NCBI RefSeq assembly: GCF_027214025.1
Contig: NZ_JAPWHB010000006.1
Location: forward strand, 310,001-374,000
DNA length: 64,000 nt
Direction of reading: 5' to 3'
From: Parahoeflea alexandrii
GTDB lineage: Bacteria > Pseudomonadota > Alphaproteobacteria > Rhizobiales > Rhizobiaceae
Shown: positions 8,666 through 22,166 of the stretch, piece after piece
How the letters are laid out: every line of letters begins with the position of its first letter
Numbering within the stretch: position 1 is the stretch's first letter
Position numbers and translations under genes: made by a program
The notes under the pieces: model-generated
The model's input: only the letters and a program-made list of their open reading frames with translations
Told to the model about the DNA's origin: nothing
Databases searched by the model: none

Positions 8666-8871
8666 GCGCGGGATCGGCCCGCGCGCCATCGTCCGCCGTT
8701 TTGCAATGCGTGAAGTCACCCCTTAATTGCCGGGGTGGCTTGAGTTTTTCGGTAACAAGGCCCTTAAGCTCCGGTCGAAGCGGGGGGAGCCTGGTGGCAT
8801 GTTCGCCGGGAATGTCTTGCCGGATATCGTTTTTTGAAGTGTTGGTCTGCAGAGCAGGATAGATAACCTCC

Positions 8872-9867
8872 ATGTTGAATATACCCTTGCGCGCTAAAAC
8901 CCTGTTTCCCGGTCTGCTGCTGGCTCTCACCATCGCTGCGGCGGCGAAGTTCCTCTCCGAGCATTATGCTGCGCCGGTGATGCTGTTCGCACTGCTTATC
9001 GGCATGGCCTTCAACTTCATGGCCGACCAGGAACGCACCTCAGAAGGCGTGGTCTTTGCCTCCAAAACGCTGCTCAGGCTTGGCATTGTGCTCCTGGGCG
9101 CCCGAATCACGCTGGGCGATATTGCCGGAATCGGGACCTCGGGTCTGGTGACGGTGGCAAGCCTGATGGCGCTCACCATCGGCTTCGGCTTCGTCTGCGC
9201 CAGGTTGTTCTCAAGGGGATGGCGGTTTGCCATCCTGACCGGTGGATCGGTCGCCATCTGCGGCGCATCGGCGGCGCTGGCGCTGGCAGCGGTGATTCCC
9301 GCCAACGACAAGACCGAACGCAACGTGCTGTTCACCGTCGTTGCCGTCACCACGCTGTCGACCATCGCCATGATCATCTATCCGGTGCTGTTCGGCCTCG
9401 CTGGACTGAGCGACCAGCAAAGCGGCTTCCTGATCGGCGCAACCGTGCACGACGTGGCACAGGTGGTGGGCGCCGGATACTCGATCTCGACCGAGGCCGG
9501 CGACACCGCAACCATCGTCAAGCTGCTCCGCGTCACACTTCTGCCGGTGGTGCTGATCATTGTCGCGCTGTCGACGGCGCGGCGTGGAACCGGGTTTTCC
9601 CAGGTGCGGTTGCCGCTGTTTGTTATCGGCTTCGGCGCCGTCACCATCGCCAACAGCATCGGCCTGATCCCGGCTGCTGTCGCGGCATTGCTGGTCGATG
9701 CGTCTTCATGGTTTCTGGTCATCGCCATCTCGGCGCTCGGGGTGCGCACCAACATGAAAGCCATGATGGATCTGGGCTGGCGCCATGTTGCCGTCATCGT
9801 GCTGGAAACGGTGTTTCTGCTGGCCCTGGCCTGGGCTGCGGTTTCTTTTGGCCTGGCAGGCATCTGA
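8872..9867 (+). CDS. YeiH-family (UPF0324) membrane protein, putative sulfite/sulfate-type exporter
   Basis: A 331-residue protein with about ten hydrophobic helices and the YeiH family motifs LLRLGIVLLGARITLGDI, GGSVAICGASAALA and GATVHDVAQVVGAGYS. Family members are usually annotated as putative sulfate exporters, and some accompany sulfonate degradation genes. Its place 206 nt after hpsP, in the same direction, supports export of sulfite or sulfate released from DHPS, but this is inference. The gap 8666-8871 could hold its own promoter, so operon membership is uncertain. Confidence 0.85.
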   Translation: MLNIPLRAKTLFPGLLLALTIAAAAKFLSEHYAAPVMLFALLIGMAFNFMADQERTSEGVVFASKTLLRLGIVLLGARITLGDIAGIGTSGLVTVASLMALTIGFGFVCARLFSRGWRFAILTGGSVAICGASAALALAAVIPANDKTERNVLFTVVAVTTLSTIAMIIYPVLFGLAGLSDQQSGFLIGATVHDVAQVVGAGYSISTEAGDTATIVKLLRVTLLPVVLIIVALSTARRGTGFSQVRLPLFVIGFGAVTIANSIGLIPAAVAALLVDASSWFLVIAISALGVRTNMKAMMDLGWRHVAVIVLETVFLLALAWAAVSFGLAGI

Positions 9868-10128
9868 CCCCGACCCGAGCCGGACCCGGTTTCGATTGTT
9901 CAAGCCATTACAACGAGCTATCTGACCGGAGGCTTCGCCGTTGTCGGGGTATAGGCTTTTCCCGCCATTCGCGTGGCAGCGCGGGATTGCTGCTTCAACC
10001 GCCTCCCGCCAGCACGCTTGACAGTCCCCTTGGGCTGTGACCTCAATGCAGTATCCGCAGGGTGACAAGGCAGAAAGCCTGCCCCCGCAAGGATTCATTC
10101 GGGAACACGTTTACCTGGGAGTTTTGTT

Positions 10129-11724
10129 GTGAAACACGTTCAAAAATTCGTGGCAGTCGCGCTGATGTGCACCGCCGCTGCACTGGCGCCGGTGACCGCG
10201 AAAGCGGAAACGCCGCCCGATACGCTGGTCCAGGCATGGGCGATCGACGACATCATCACGCTCGATCCGGCGGAGGTCTTCGAATTCAGCGCCTCCGAGG
10301 TGCTGGGCAACGCTTATCAGGGGCTGATCGGCTACAACGTCAAGGATGTCTCGGAAATCTTCGGCGTGATTGCCGAAAAATGGGAAGTCTCCGCCGACGG
10401 CAAGACCTTCACCTTCACTATTCGTCCCGGCATGAAGTTTGCCTCGGGCAATCCGATCACCGCCGAGGACGCGGTTTACTCGCTTCAGCGCGCCATCAAG
10501 CTCGACAAGTCGCCGGCCTTCATCCTCACCCAGTTCGGATTGAGTGCCGACAATGTTGACGCGATGATCCGCAAAACCGGCGACATGACCTTCGAATTCG
10601 AGATGGACAAGGCCTATGCGCCGACGCTGGTTCTGTATTGCCTGACATCGACGGTGGGCTTTATCGTCGACAGCGAACTGGTCAAGAGCCACGAGGCTGA
10701 CGGCGACTTCGGCTACAACTGGCTCAAGACCAACTATGCCGGTTCGGGCGCCTTCACCATTCGCGACTGGCGTGCGAACGAAGCCATCGTGCTGGAACGC
10801 AACGACAATTATTCGGGCGAAGCCCCGCCGATGGCGCGCGCCATCTATCGCCATATCCCGGAAACCGCGACCCAGCGCCTGCTGCTCGAGCAGGGCGACA
10901 TCGATATTGCCCGTAATGTCGGCGCCGAGGAAATCACCGCGCTGTCCGACAATCCCGACATCGTCGTCGAGAGCGGCGTCAAGGGATCGATCTACTATCT
11001 CGGGCTCAACCAGAAGAACGAGAACCTGGCCAAGCCGCAGGTCCGCCAGGCTATGAAGTATCTGGTCGATTACGCCACTATTGCCGACACCATCATGAAG
11101 GGCAAGGTGATCCCGCATCAGGCGTTCCTGCCGCGCGGCTTCCTGGGTGCTCTTGAGGACACGCCGTTCTCGCTCAATGTCGAAAAGGCCAAGGAACTGC
11201 TTGCCGAAGCAGGCCTGCCCGACGGTTTCACCGTCACCATGGACACCCGCAACACGCCTGAAATCACCGCGATGGGCCAGGCCATCCAGCAGACCATGGC
11301 GCTGGCCGGTATCAAGATGGAACTGATCCCGGGCGACGGCCAGCAGACGCTGACCAAGTACCGTGCCCGCAATCACGACATCTATATCGGCCGCTGGGGG
11401 CCGGACTATCAGGATCCGCACACCAATGCCGATACCTTTGCCCGCAACCCAGACAACTCCGATGATGCCGCCTCCAAGCCGCTGGCTTGGCGCAATGCCT
11501 GGGACATCCCGGAAATGACGCTGAAGGCCGATGCGGCGATCCTTGAAGCCGATGCGGCCAAGCGGGCGCAGATGTATGTCGATCTCCAGACGGAGCATCA
11601 GCAGACATCTCCGTTTGTTATCATGTTCCAGGAGATCGAGGTTCTGGCGCGTCGCAAGAACGTCGAGGGCTTTGTCGTCGGCCCGTCGTTCAACGACAAC
11701 TCGTTCAAGGCCGTGACCAAGTAA
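10129..11724 (+). CDS. Peptide/nickel-type ABC transporter substrate-binding protein (SBP family 5)
   Basis: A 531-residue exported protein. It starts with GTG at 10129 after CTGGGAG, and has a Sec signal (VAVALMCTAAALAPVTAKAE). Family 5 hallmarks are LDPAEVFEFSASEVLGNAYQ near the mature N-terminus and a long lobe II. It is the first gene of a five-part transporter operon that ends in a dipeptidase, so di- or oligopeptides are the likely ligands. The 261 nt upstream hold no gene and probably carry the promoter; I found no clear operator there. Confidence 0.92.
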   Translation: MKHVQKFVAVALMCTAAALAPVTAKAETPPDTLVQAWAIDDIITLDPAEVFEFSASEVLGNAYQGLIGYNVKDVSEIFGVIAEKWEVSADGKTFTFTIRPGMKFASGNPITAEDAVYSLQRAIKLDKSPAFILTQFGLSADNVDAMIRKTGDMTFEFEMDKAYAPTLVLYCLTSTVGFIVDSELVKSHEADGDFGYNWLKTNYAGSGAFTIRDWRANEAIVLERNDNYSGEAPPMARAIYRHIPETATQRLLLEQGDIDIARNVGAEEITALSDNPDIVVESGVKGSIYYLGLNQKNENLAKPQVRQAMKYLVDYATIADTIMKGKVIPHQAFLPRGFLGALEDTPFSLNVEKAKELLAEAGLPDGFTVTMDTRNTPEITAMGQAIQQTMALAGIKMELIPGDGQQTLTKYRARNHDIYIGRWGPDYQDPHTNADTFARNPDNSDDAASKPLAWRNAWDIPEMTLKADAAILEADAAKRAQMYVDLQTEHQQTSPFVIMFQEIEVLARRKNVEGFVVGPSFNDNSFKAVTK

Positions 11725-12789
11725 GTGTCTGTGGCAAACGCTCTCGCGGAAGGGCGCTCCCGCGCCCTTCCGGCTTTCCTCGGCAAGACCATACGGCTGC
11801 TTGCCACCATTGCCGTCACCATTTTCGGCCTGCTTGTGGTCACCTTCCTGATCGGCCGCGTGGTACCGGTCGACCCGGTGCTTGCCGTCGTCGGCGACCG
11901 TGCCTCGCAATCGACCTACGACAAGGCTTTTGTCGAGCTCGGTCTCGACCGTCCGCTCTACGTGCAGTTCGGCCTCTATGTCGAAAAGGCGGTGACCGGC
12001 GATTTCGGTCAAAGCATGCTGACCAAGAAACCGATCATCGATGACATCGCCCGGGCCTTTCCCGCCACGCTCGAATTGGCAACGGTGGCGATCCTGATCG
12101 GCACGCTGTTCGGTATTCCGGTCGGCGTCTGGGCCGCGGTTCGGCAGGGCAAGCTGGTCGACCAGGTGGTGCGCATCGTCGGCCTGATGGGCTATTCCGC
12201 GCCGATCTTCTGGCTCGGCCTGCTCGGCCTTCTGGTGTTCTACGCCAAATGGGGCATCGTCGCAGGCCCGGGCCGTATCGACATCTCCTATGAATATGGG
12301 TTCACGCCGACCACCGGCCTGTTTCTCATCGATACCGCGATGCAGGGCCAATGGAGCGCGTTCCGCAACGTCGTCTCGCACATCGCGCTTCCCGCCTCGC
12401 TGCTCGGGTATTTCTCGATGGCCTATATCGCCCGGATGACCCGCAGCTTCATGCTCAACGAACTGGCGCAGGAATATGTCGTCACCGCCCGGGTCAAGGG
12501 CGTCGCCGAATGGCGCATCATCTGGGTGCACGCGCTCAGGAACGCCGCCGTGCCGCTGGTCACCGTTGTCACCCTGTCCTACGCCAGCCTGCTGGAAGGC
12601 TCGGTGCTGACCGAGACCGTCTTTGCCTGGCCCGGCCTCGGCCAGTACCTGACCAACTCGCTGCAGAACGCCGACATGAACGCGGTGCTGGGCGGAACGC
12701 TGCTGATCGGCATCATCTTTGTCGGCCTCAACCTGCTTTCGGATTTCCTCTACACCGTGCTCGACCCCCGGGTCAGGAGGCGGGCATGA
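11725..12789 (+). CDS. ABC transporter permease, DppB type
   Basis: A 354-residue inner-membrane permease starting with GTG directly after the stop of the binding protein. It has about six membrane helices. The binding-protein-dependent permease loop is visible as EYVVTARVKGVAEWRIIWVHALRNA. The N-terminal FGLLVVTFLIGRVVPVDPV is the usual DppB/OppB start. It pairs with the DppC-type permease that overlaps its end. The alternative GTG at 11731 would remove two residues only. Confidence 0.93.
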   Translation: MSVANALAEGRSRALPAFLGKTIRLLATIAVTIFGLLVVTFLIGRVVPVDPVLAVVGDRASQSTYDKAFVELGLDRPLYVQFGLYVEKAVTGDFGQSMLTKKPIIDDIARAFPATLELATVAILIGTLFGIPVGVWAAVRQGKLVDQVVRIVGLMGYSAPIFWLGLLGLLVFYAKWGIVAGPGRIDISYEYGFTPTTGLFLIDTAMQGQWSAFRNVVSHIALPASLLGYFSMAYIARMTRSFMLNELAQEYVVTARVKGVAEWRIIWVHALRNAAVPLVTVVTLSYASLLEGSVLTETVFAWPGLGQYLTNSLQNADMNAVLGGTLLIGIIFVGLNLLSDFLYTVLDPRVRRRA

Positions 12790-13709
12790 GCATCGGCGCC
12801 TCCCGCCAGAGCCTCAGTGAATGGCTGCAGACCGAACAGCCGGCCTCGCGCCGCCAGGCCCGTCTCGGCCAGGCCTGGCGCACCTGGCTGCTGTTCACCG
12901 GCAACCGGCTCGGTATGATCGGCCTCGCCATTGTGCTTCTGCTGGTGCTTGTCGCCATCTTTGCCGATGTCATCGCGCCCTATGATCCGCTGCTGGGCGG
13001 TGACCTGAGGACGATGCGGCTGCTGCCGCCGTCGATGGATCACCTGATGGGCACCGACGACCTGGCACGCGACATCTTCAGCCGGGTGGTCCACGGCGCG
13101 CGGCTGACATTGATGGTGGTGGCGCTGGTCGCCATCATCGCCACGCCGATCGGCCTGCTGGTCGGCACCGTTTCGGGCTATTTCGGCGGCTGGGTCGACA
13201 CCGTGCTGATGCGGATCACCGATATCTTCCTGGCCTTTCCGCGGCTGATCCTGGCGCTGGCTTTCGTCGCCGCGCTGGGACCCGGGATCGAGAACGCCAT
13301 CATCGCCATCGCGATCACCTCCTGGCCGCCCTATGCAAGGCTGGCGCGCGCCGAAACGCTGACCATCCGCAACGCCGATCACATCGACGCGATCCGCCTG
13401 CAGGGTGCCTCCTCGGGGCGCATCATTTGGGGCCACGTGGTGCCGCTTTGCCTGTCCTCGGTGATCATCCGCGTCACCCTCGACATGGCCGGCATCATCC
13501 TCACCGCCGCCGGCCTCGGGTTCCTGGGGCTCGGCGCGCAGCCACCGCAGCCGGAATGGGGCGCGATGATCGCCGGCGGCCGCCGTTTCATCATCGATTA
13601 CTGGTGGGTCGCGACCATGCCCGGCATTGCCATCTTCACCGTCTCGCTCGGCTTCAACCTGCTCGGCGACGGCCTGCGCGACGTGCTTGATCCGAAGGCC
13701 GAAAAATGA
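12786..13709 (+). CDS. ABC transporter permease, DppC type
   Basis: A 307-residue permease beginning at ATG 12786, which overlaps the previous stop (ATGA). The DppC start is visible (LFTGNRLGMIGLAIVLLLVLVAIFADVIAPYDP), with the SMDHLMGTDDLARDIFSRVVHGAR segment and the cytoplasmic coupling loop near HIDAIRLQGASSGRIIWGHV. It forms the translocation pore with the DppB-type subunit. Translational coupling through the whole run suggests fixed stoichiometry. Confidence 0.93.
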   Translation: MSIGASRQSLSEWLQTEQPASRRQARLGQAWRTWLLFTGNRLGMIGLAIVLLLVLVAIFADVIAPYDPLLGGDLRTMRLLPPSMDHLMGTDDLARDIFSRVVHGARLTLMVVALVAIIATPIGLLVGTVSGYFGGWVDTVLMRITDIFLAFPRLILALAFVAALGPGIENAIIAIAITSWPPYARLARAETLTIRNADHIDAIRLQGASSGRIIWGHVVPLCLSSVIIRVTLDMAGIILTAAGLGFLGLGAQPPQPEWGAMIAGGRRFIIDYWWVATMPGIAIFTVSLGFNLLGDGLRDVLDPKAEK

Positions 13710-14533
13710 GCCCGCTGCTGTCGGTCGAGAACCTGCGCATTGCCTTCCCTTCGCGCCAGGGGCCGGTCGAGGTGGTGCGCGGCGTCAGTTTCAGTCTGGG
13801 CCGCGAACGGCTCGGCATCGTCGGCGAGAGTGGCTCCGGCAAGTCCCAGACCGGCCGCGCCATCCTCGGGCTGACGCCGGTCTCGGGAACCGCGACCGCG
13901 GACCGGCTGGAATTCGACGGTGTCGATCTGCGCAACGCCAGCACCAGGCAATGGCGCAAGCTTCGCGGCGCGCGCATGTCGATGGTGATGCAGGACCCGA
14001 AATTTTCATTGAACCCGGTGATGACCATCGGCCGCCAGCTGATGGAGGCGGTCAAGCTGCACGGTGGCAAGTCCGAGGCGCACGACAAGTCGATCGCCAT
14101 GCTCGAGGCCGTGCAGATCCGCGATCCCGAACGGGTGATGGCGGCCTATCCGCACGAACTCTCCGGCGGCATGGGCCAGCGCGCCATGATCGCCATGATG
14201 CTGGTCACCGAACCCGATCTGCTGATCGCCGACGAACCGACCTCGGCGCTCGATGTGACGGTGCAGATCGAGGTCCTGCGCATTCTCGACCGCCTGGTCA
14301 CCGAGCGCGGCATGGGGCTGATCTTCATCAGCCATGACTTGAGGCTGGTCTCGACCTTCTGCGACCGGGTGCTGGTCATGTATGCCGGCCGGGTGGTCGA
14401 GGAACTTGACGCCCGGAGGATGAACGAGGCCACGCACCCCTACACCAGGGGCTTGCTCAACTGCCTGCCGACCATCACCGGCGACAGCCGCCCGCTGCCC
14501 GTGCTGGCGCGCGACGATGCCTGGCTCGAGTAG
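13706..14533 (+). CDS. ABC transporter ATP-binding protein, DppD type
   Basis: A 275-residue ATPase overlapping the permease by ATGA. It has Walker [10 protein letters not shown], the signature region LSGGMGQRAMIA and Walker [13 protein letters not shown]. The signature is LSGGM rather than the usual LSGGQ, a change seen in this subfamily. It is shorter than many DppD proteins (about 320), with a reduced C-terminal oligopeptide-binding extension, and lacks the cysteine cluster found in some. It works as a heterodimer with the next gene. Confidence 0.92.
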   Translation: MSPLLSVENLRIAFPSRQGPVEVVRGVSFSLGRERLGIVGESGSGKSQTGRAILGLTPVSGTATADRLEFDGVDLRNASTRQWRKLRGARMSMVMQDPKFSLNPVMTIGRQLMEAVKLHGGKSEAHDKSIAMLEAVQIRDPERVMAAYPHELSGGMGQRAMIAMMLVTEPDLLIADEPTSALDVTVQIEVLRILDRLVTERGMGLIFISHDLRLVSTFCDRVLVMYAGRVVEELDARRMNEATHPYTRGLLNCLPTITGDSRPLPVLARDDAWLE

Positions 14534-14543
14534 GAGCGCCCTG

Positions 14544-15314
14544 ATGGCTTTTATCGATATCGAAGACCTTGAAGTCACCTTTGAAGGCAGCGGCCGGCAG
14601 GTGCGTGCGCTCAAGGGCGTGTCGCTCGCCGTGGGCGAAGAGGAGAGTTTCGGCATCGTCGGCGAGAGCGGCTCCGGCAAGTCCACCGTGCTGCGCGCGT
14701 TGTGCGGCCTGGCGCCGGTCACCGGCGGCCGGATCAGCATTGCCGGTGAGCCTGTGCAGACGCCGCGAGACCCGGCCTTCTACCGCCGCGTCCAGATGGT
14801 GTTCCAGGATCCCTATGCTTCGCTGCATCCCCGCCACACGGTTGACCGCGTGCTCTCCGAACCGCTCGCCATCCATGGCTTTGACCACGCCGAGCACCGG
14901 GTCGAACAGGCGCTCGAGGATGTCGGCCTGGGGTCGGGATTCCGCTTCCGCTATCCGCACCAGCTCTCCGGCGGCCAGCGCCAGCGCGTCGCCATCGCCC
15001 GCGCCCTCATCCTGGAGCCGAAAGTGATCCTGCTCGATGAGCCGACATCGGCTCTCGATGCCTCGATCCAGGCCGAGGTTCTCAATCTGCTCGACCGGCT
15101 GCGCGCCGAGCGTGGCCTGACCTATGTTCTGGTCAGCCACGATCTGGCCGTCGTCTCGCACATGTGCGACCGGTTGGTGGTGATGCAGGGCGGCGAGGTG
15201 GTCGAGCAGTTGACCCGCGAGGCTCTGCAGGCCCATGCTACGACCGAGGACTACACCCGCAACCTGCTGACGGCGAGCGAGGGGTTCACCCGGGATCCCG
15301 CCGTTCAGCGCTGA
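14544..15314 (+). CDS. ABC transporter ATP-binding protein, DppF type
   Basis: A 256-residue ATPase. The ATG at 14544 starts [15 protein letters not shown], a normal N-terminus; an upstream in-frame ATG at 14517 overlaps the previous gene more deeply. Walker A is GESGSGKST, the signature [15 protein letters not shown] and Walker [13 protein letters not shown]. It completes the peptide ABC transporter. The next gene, a dipeptidase, starts on its stop codon (TGATG). Confidence 0.92.
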   Translation: MAFIDIEDLEVTFEGSGRQVRALKGVSLAVGEEESFGIVGESGSGKSTVLRALCGLAPVTGGRISIAGEPVQTPRDPAFYRRVQMVFQDPYASLHPRHTVDRVLSEPLAIHGFDHAEHRVEQALEDVGLGSGFRFRYPHQLSGGQRQRVAIARALILEPKVILLDEPTSALDASIQAEVLNLLDRLRAERGLTYVLVSHDLAVVSHMCDRLVVMQGGEVVEQLTREALQAHATTEDYTRNLLTASEGFTRDPAVQR

Positions 15315-16390
15315 TGGAGCCAGCCATGGCGACAATGCCATTTTTCGACGGCCACAATGATTTCCTGCTGCGCCTGCTGCGCGAGCCTGAACGCCGCGAA
15401 GCCCTCTGGCTTGAAGAAGGCCAGGAGGGCCATCTCGATCTGCCGCGGATGAAGAAGGCCGGTTTTGCCGGCGGCTTCTTCGCCATCTACATTCCTTCGC
15501 CGCACGAGGACGATGAACCCGATTATCAGGCGATGATGGACGCGCCGCCCTATGATCTGCCCCTGCCTGACCTGATGACCGCGAGCGAAGCTCAGTCGAC
15601 CGCCTTGCAGATGGCGGCGTTGCTGATGTGGATGGAGCGGGCCTCCCGGGGCGCGCTGAAGATCTGCCGCAACTCCGCCGACCTCCGCGTCTGCATGGAA
15701 ACCGGCACCATCGCCGCAATCATGCACATGGAGGGCGCGGAAGCCATTGACCCCGATCTAGATGCGCTCTACGCCTTCCACGCCATGGGCCTGCGTTCAC
15801 TCGGCCCGGTCTGGAGCCGTCCGACCGTGTTTGGTCACGGCGTCCCGTTCCGCTTCCCCGGTGATCCGGACACCGGCCCGGGCCTCACCGACGCCGGCAA
15901 GGCGCTGGTCAGGGCCTGCAACGAACTCAGGATCATGATCGACCTGTCGCACCTGAACGAGAAGGGCTTCGACGATGTCGCGAGCCTTTCGGACGCTCCG
16001 CTGGTCGCCACCCATTCCAACGCCCATGCGGTCACGCCCTCGACCCGCAACTTGACCGACCGCCAGCTCGGGATGATCCGCGAGAGCGGCGGCATGGTCG
16101 GCCTCAACTACGCCACCGTGTTTCTTCGCGAGGACGGTCGCAAGGCAACCGATTGCGGCTGGGACCCGGTGATGCGCCACCTCGATCACCTCGTTGAAAC
16201 GCTCGGCGAAGACCATTTGGGCTTCGGCTCCGATTTCGACGGCGCCGAACTCCCCGACGTCATCGGCGACGTCACCGGCGTTCAGGCGCTGATCGACCAG
16301 ATGCGCGAACGCCAGTACGGCGAGGCGCTGATCGAAAAGATCGCCCGAAAGAACTGGGTATCGCTACTGGAGCGGACCTGGGGAAGCTGA
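15314..16390 (+). CDS. Membrane dipeptidase (renal dipeptidase, peptidase M19 family)
   Basis: A 358-residue zinc dipeptidase of the M19 family. Visible metal-site motifs are FDGHNDFLL (H-x-D), MHMEGAEAI (bridging Glu), ATHSNAHAV and GFGSDFDGA. ATG 15314 overlaps the ATPase stop; ATGs at 15326 and 15335 are alternatives. As the last gene of a peptide ABC operon it probably hydrolyses the imported dipeptides. No signal peptide is visible, so it should act in the cytoplasm. D-amino-acid-containing dipeptides are known substrates in the family. Confidence 0.93.
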   Translation: MEPAMATMPFFDGHNDFLLRLLREPERREALWLEEGQEGHLDLPRMKKAGFAGGFFAIYIPSPHEDDEPDYQAMMDAPPYDLPLPDLMTASEAQSTALQMAALLMWMERASRGALKICRNSADLRVCMETGTIAAIMHMEGAEAIDPDLDALYAFHAMGLRSLGPVWSRPTVFGHGVPFRFPGDPDTGPGLTDAGKALVRACNELRIMIDLSHLNEKGFDDVASLSDAPLVATHSNAHAVTPSTRNLTDRQLGMIRESGGMVGLNYATVFLREDGRKATDCGWDPVMRHLDHLVETLGEDHLGFGSDFDGAELPDVIGDVTGVQALIDQMRERQYGEALIEKIARKNWVSLLERTWGS

Positions 16391-16414
16391 GCCAACCGCC
16401 GTGCCGCCCCTCCA

Positions 16415-16451
16415 TTCTCCCCTCGTGGGAGAAGGTGTCAGCGCAGCTGAC
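16415..16451. repeat. Rhizobial-type intergenic palindromic repeat (two hairpins)
   Basis: The 73-nt gap between two convergent genes holds TTCTCCC/GGGAGAA (16415-16421 with 16427-16433) and GTCAGC/GCTGAC (16437-16442 with 16446-16451), followed by GGATGAGGGGG. This two-hairpin layout is familiar from abundant gene-end repeats of Rhizobiales. It may also end transcription from both sides. Confidence 0.75.
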
Positions 16452-16463
16452 GGATGAGGGGGC

Positions 16464-20605
<4,142 letters not shown>

Positions 20606-20714
20606 GCACTTCTACCCCCGCTGATGGGCCGATGGCCCATGACTTCCAGTCGTTTCACCCGGGCCGTGCCCGGGGTATTGTTGCCGCCGCTGGTGCGGAG
20701 GCCCGTTGTCGGCC

Positions 20715-20732
20715 CTCCCCATCGAAGGGGAG
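20715..20732. repeat. Small hairpin in the pccA upstream gap
   Basis: CTCCCC and GGGGAG form a 6-bp stem around a 6-nt loop in the 138-nt space between pccA and the upstream small gene. It resembles one arm of the rhizobial gene-end repeats. It has no T-run and could act as an mRNA processing site. Confidence 0.5.
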
Positions 20733-20743
20733 AGCCATTGTCT

Positions 20744-21121
20744 TCAGACTTCGAGCACATCCTCGAATGCTGCGGGATAGCTCGCCCGCCCCGCGCGTTC
20801 GTCGATCCTGAGCAGCGCCGTGTAGGATTTCGGATCGAAGGGCTCTTCGGCGGGCACGATCTCGCGTCCGAACAGCCAGCTGATCCGCCCCGCATCGAGA
20901 TTGCCGCGCTCGAACGGTTCGTCGCCGAACCGGTGCCACAGCGCATGCAGGAACGCCGCGTCGGCGAGTTTCTCCGTCGCCGTTCGGTCCGCCATGCGGC
21001 GGCGGTTGATGATCGGCGAAACCCCGCGCGGGTTCGCCCGGCGGATGGTGAACTGGAACCCCGTGCCGGGCAGGCCGGACGGGATCCCGCGATGCTTGGT
21101 CATTTCAGGCAATTTTGCCAT
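20744..21121 (-). CDS. Conserved hypothetical protein of the propionyl-CoA carboxylase locus
   Basis: A 125-residue soluble protein whose ATG overlaps the stop of the YghU-like gene (TGATG). It is rich in charged residues, with FTIRRANPRGVSPIINRR, a hydrophilic middle (LHALWHRFGDEPFERGNLDAGR) and an acidic C-terminus. No membrane segment, metal motif or nucleotide motif is visible. I do not recognise a named domain. Its place immediately before pccA suggests a link to the carboxylase, but nothing in the sequence gives a function. Confidence 0.75.
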   Translation of the reverse strand: MAKLPEMTKHRGIPSGLPGTGFQFTIRRANPRGVSPIINRRRMADRTATEKLADAAFLHALWHRFGDEPFERGNLDAGRISWLFGREIVPAEEPFDPKSYTALLRIDERAGRASYPAAFEDVLEV

Positions 21122-22041
21122 CAGGCCTTGCCTTCCTTCTGGGCGTCGAGCTTGTCCTGGGTGCGAAGTTCGAAATCGCTGGCGTCGTGGCGCTCGGGCA
21201 ACTGCTCCGACGGGTCGCCAAAGGCCCGGTTGACCATGCGCCCCCGCTTGACTGCCGGGCGCCCGGCAATCTGGTCGGTCCACCGCTTCAGGTTGGTATA
21301 GATGCCGGTGTCGAGATAGGTGGCCGCATCATTGTAGACATGGCCCTGCATCAGCGTGCCGTACCATGGCCAGATCGCCATGTCGGCGATCGAGTATTCC
21401 GATCCGGCGATGAACTCGTTCTTGGCAAGCTGCTTGTCGAGCACGTCGAGCTGGCGCTTGACCTCCATGGCGAAGCGATCGATCGCGTATTCGATCTTCA
21501 TCGGCGCATAGGCATAGAAATGCCCGAAGCCGCCGCCCAGGAACGGACCCGAACCCATCTGCCAGAACAGCCAGTTGAGCGCTTCGGTACGGCCCTTCGG
21601 ATCCTTCGGCAGGAAGGCGCCGAACTTCTCGGCGAGATAGAGCAGGATCGAGCCGCTTTCGAACAGCCGTGTCGGTTCCGGCGTCGAATGGTCGACCATT
21701 GCCGGGATCTTCGAGTTCGGATTGACGTCGACAAAGCCCGACCCGAACTGGTCGCCTTCGCCGATATTGATCAGCCATGCGTCGTATTCCGCACCCTTGT
21801 GGCCGGCGGCCAGCAGCTCCTCCAGCATGATCGTGACCTTGACGCCGTTCGGCGTCGCCAGCGAGTAGAGCTGCAGCGGATGCTTGCCGACCTGCAGTTC
21901 CTTCTCATGCGTCGGGCCGGAGATCGGCCGGTTGATATTGGCGAAGCGGCCGCCATTGCCCTGCTTCCATTCCCACACCTTGGCAGGCTGATAGCCGGCG
22001 GGAAAATTCTTCTCGGGCGGGAATGTGGTGTCATCAGTCAT
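21121..22041 (-). CDS. yghU: YghU-like glutathione S-transferase family disulfide reductase
   Basis: A 306-residue nu-class GST-like protein that closely resembles E. coli YghU as I know it. Shared stretches are YQPAKVWEWKQGNGGRFANIN, GPTHEKELQVGKHPLQLYSL, NPNSKIPAMVDHS and ERHDASDFE. The thioredoxin-like domain comes first and the helical domain (residues ~140-260) second. These enzymes bind two glutathiones and reduce disulfide bonds. Its presence inside a propionyl-CoA locus is unusual. The 125-nt upstream gap could hold its own promoter, so co-transcription with pccB is not certain. Confidence 0.93.
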   Translation of the reverse strand: MTDDTTFPPEKNFPAGYQPAKVWEWKQGNGGRFANINRPISGPTHEKELQVGKHPLQLYSLATPNGVKVTIMLEELLAAGHKGAEYDAWLINIGEGDQFGSGFVDVNPNSKIPAMVDHSTPEPTRLFESGSILLYLAEKFGAFLPKDPKGRTEALNWLFWQMGSGPFLGGGFGHFYAYAPMKIEYAIDRFAMEVKRQLDVLDKQLAKNEFIAGSEYSIADMAIWPWYGTLMQGHVYNDAATYLDTGIYTNLKRWTDQIAGRPAVKRGRMVNRAFGDPSEQLPERHDASDFELRTQDKLDAQKEGKA

Positions 22042-22166
22042 GAAAAAGGTTCCTTGTTGGCGAGAATTGTCTCACCGAACCATATAGGCCGAAGGCCGGA
22101 AAATTGCAGCCGCCCTTTACCCGGGACAGACTGTCAAATAGCCGTGAGTGCCCGTCCGAAGTCGTA

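Noticed and set aside
10111-12531. 806-codon minus-strand frame opposite the peptide ABC genes
   Set aside because: It is a GC-driven shadow of the SBP and permease genes; the composition is Arg/Asp/His-rich without a domain.
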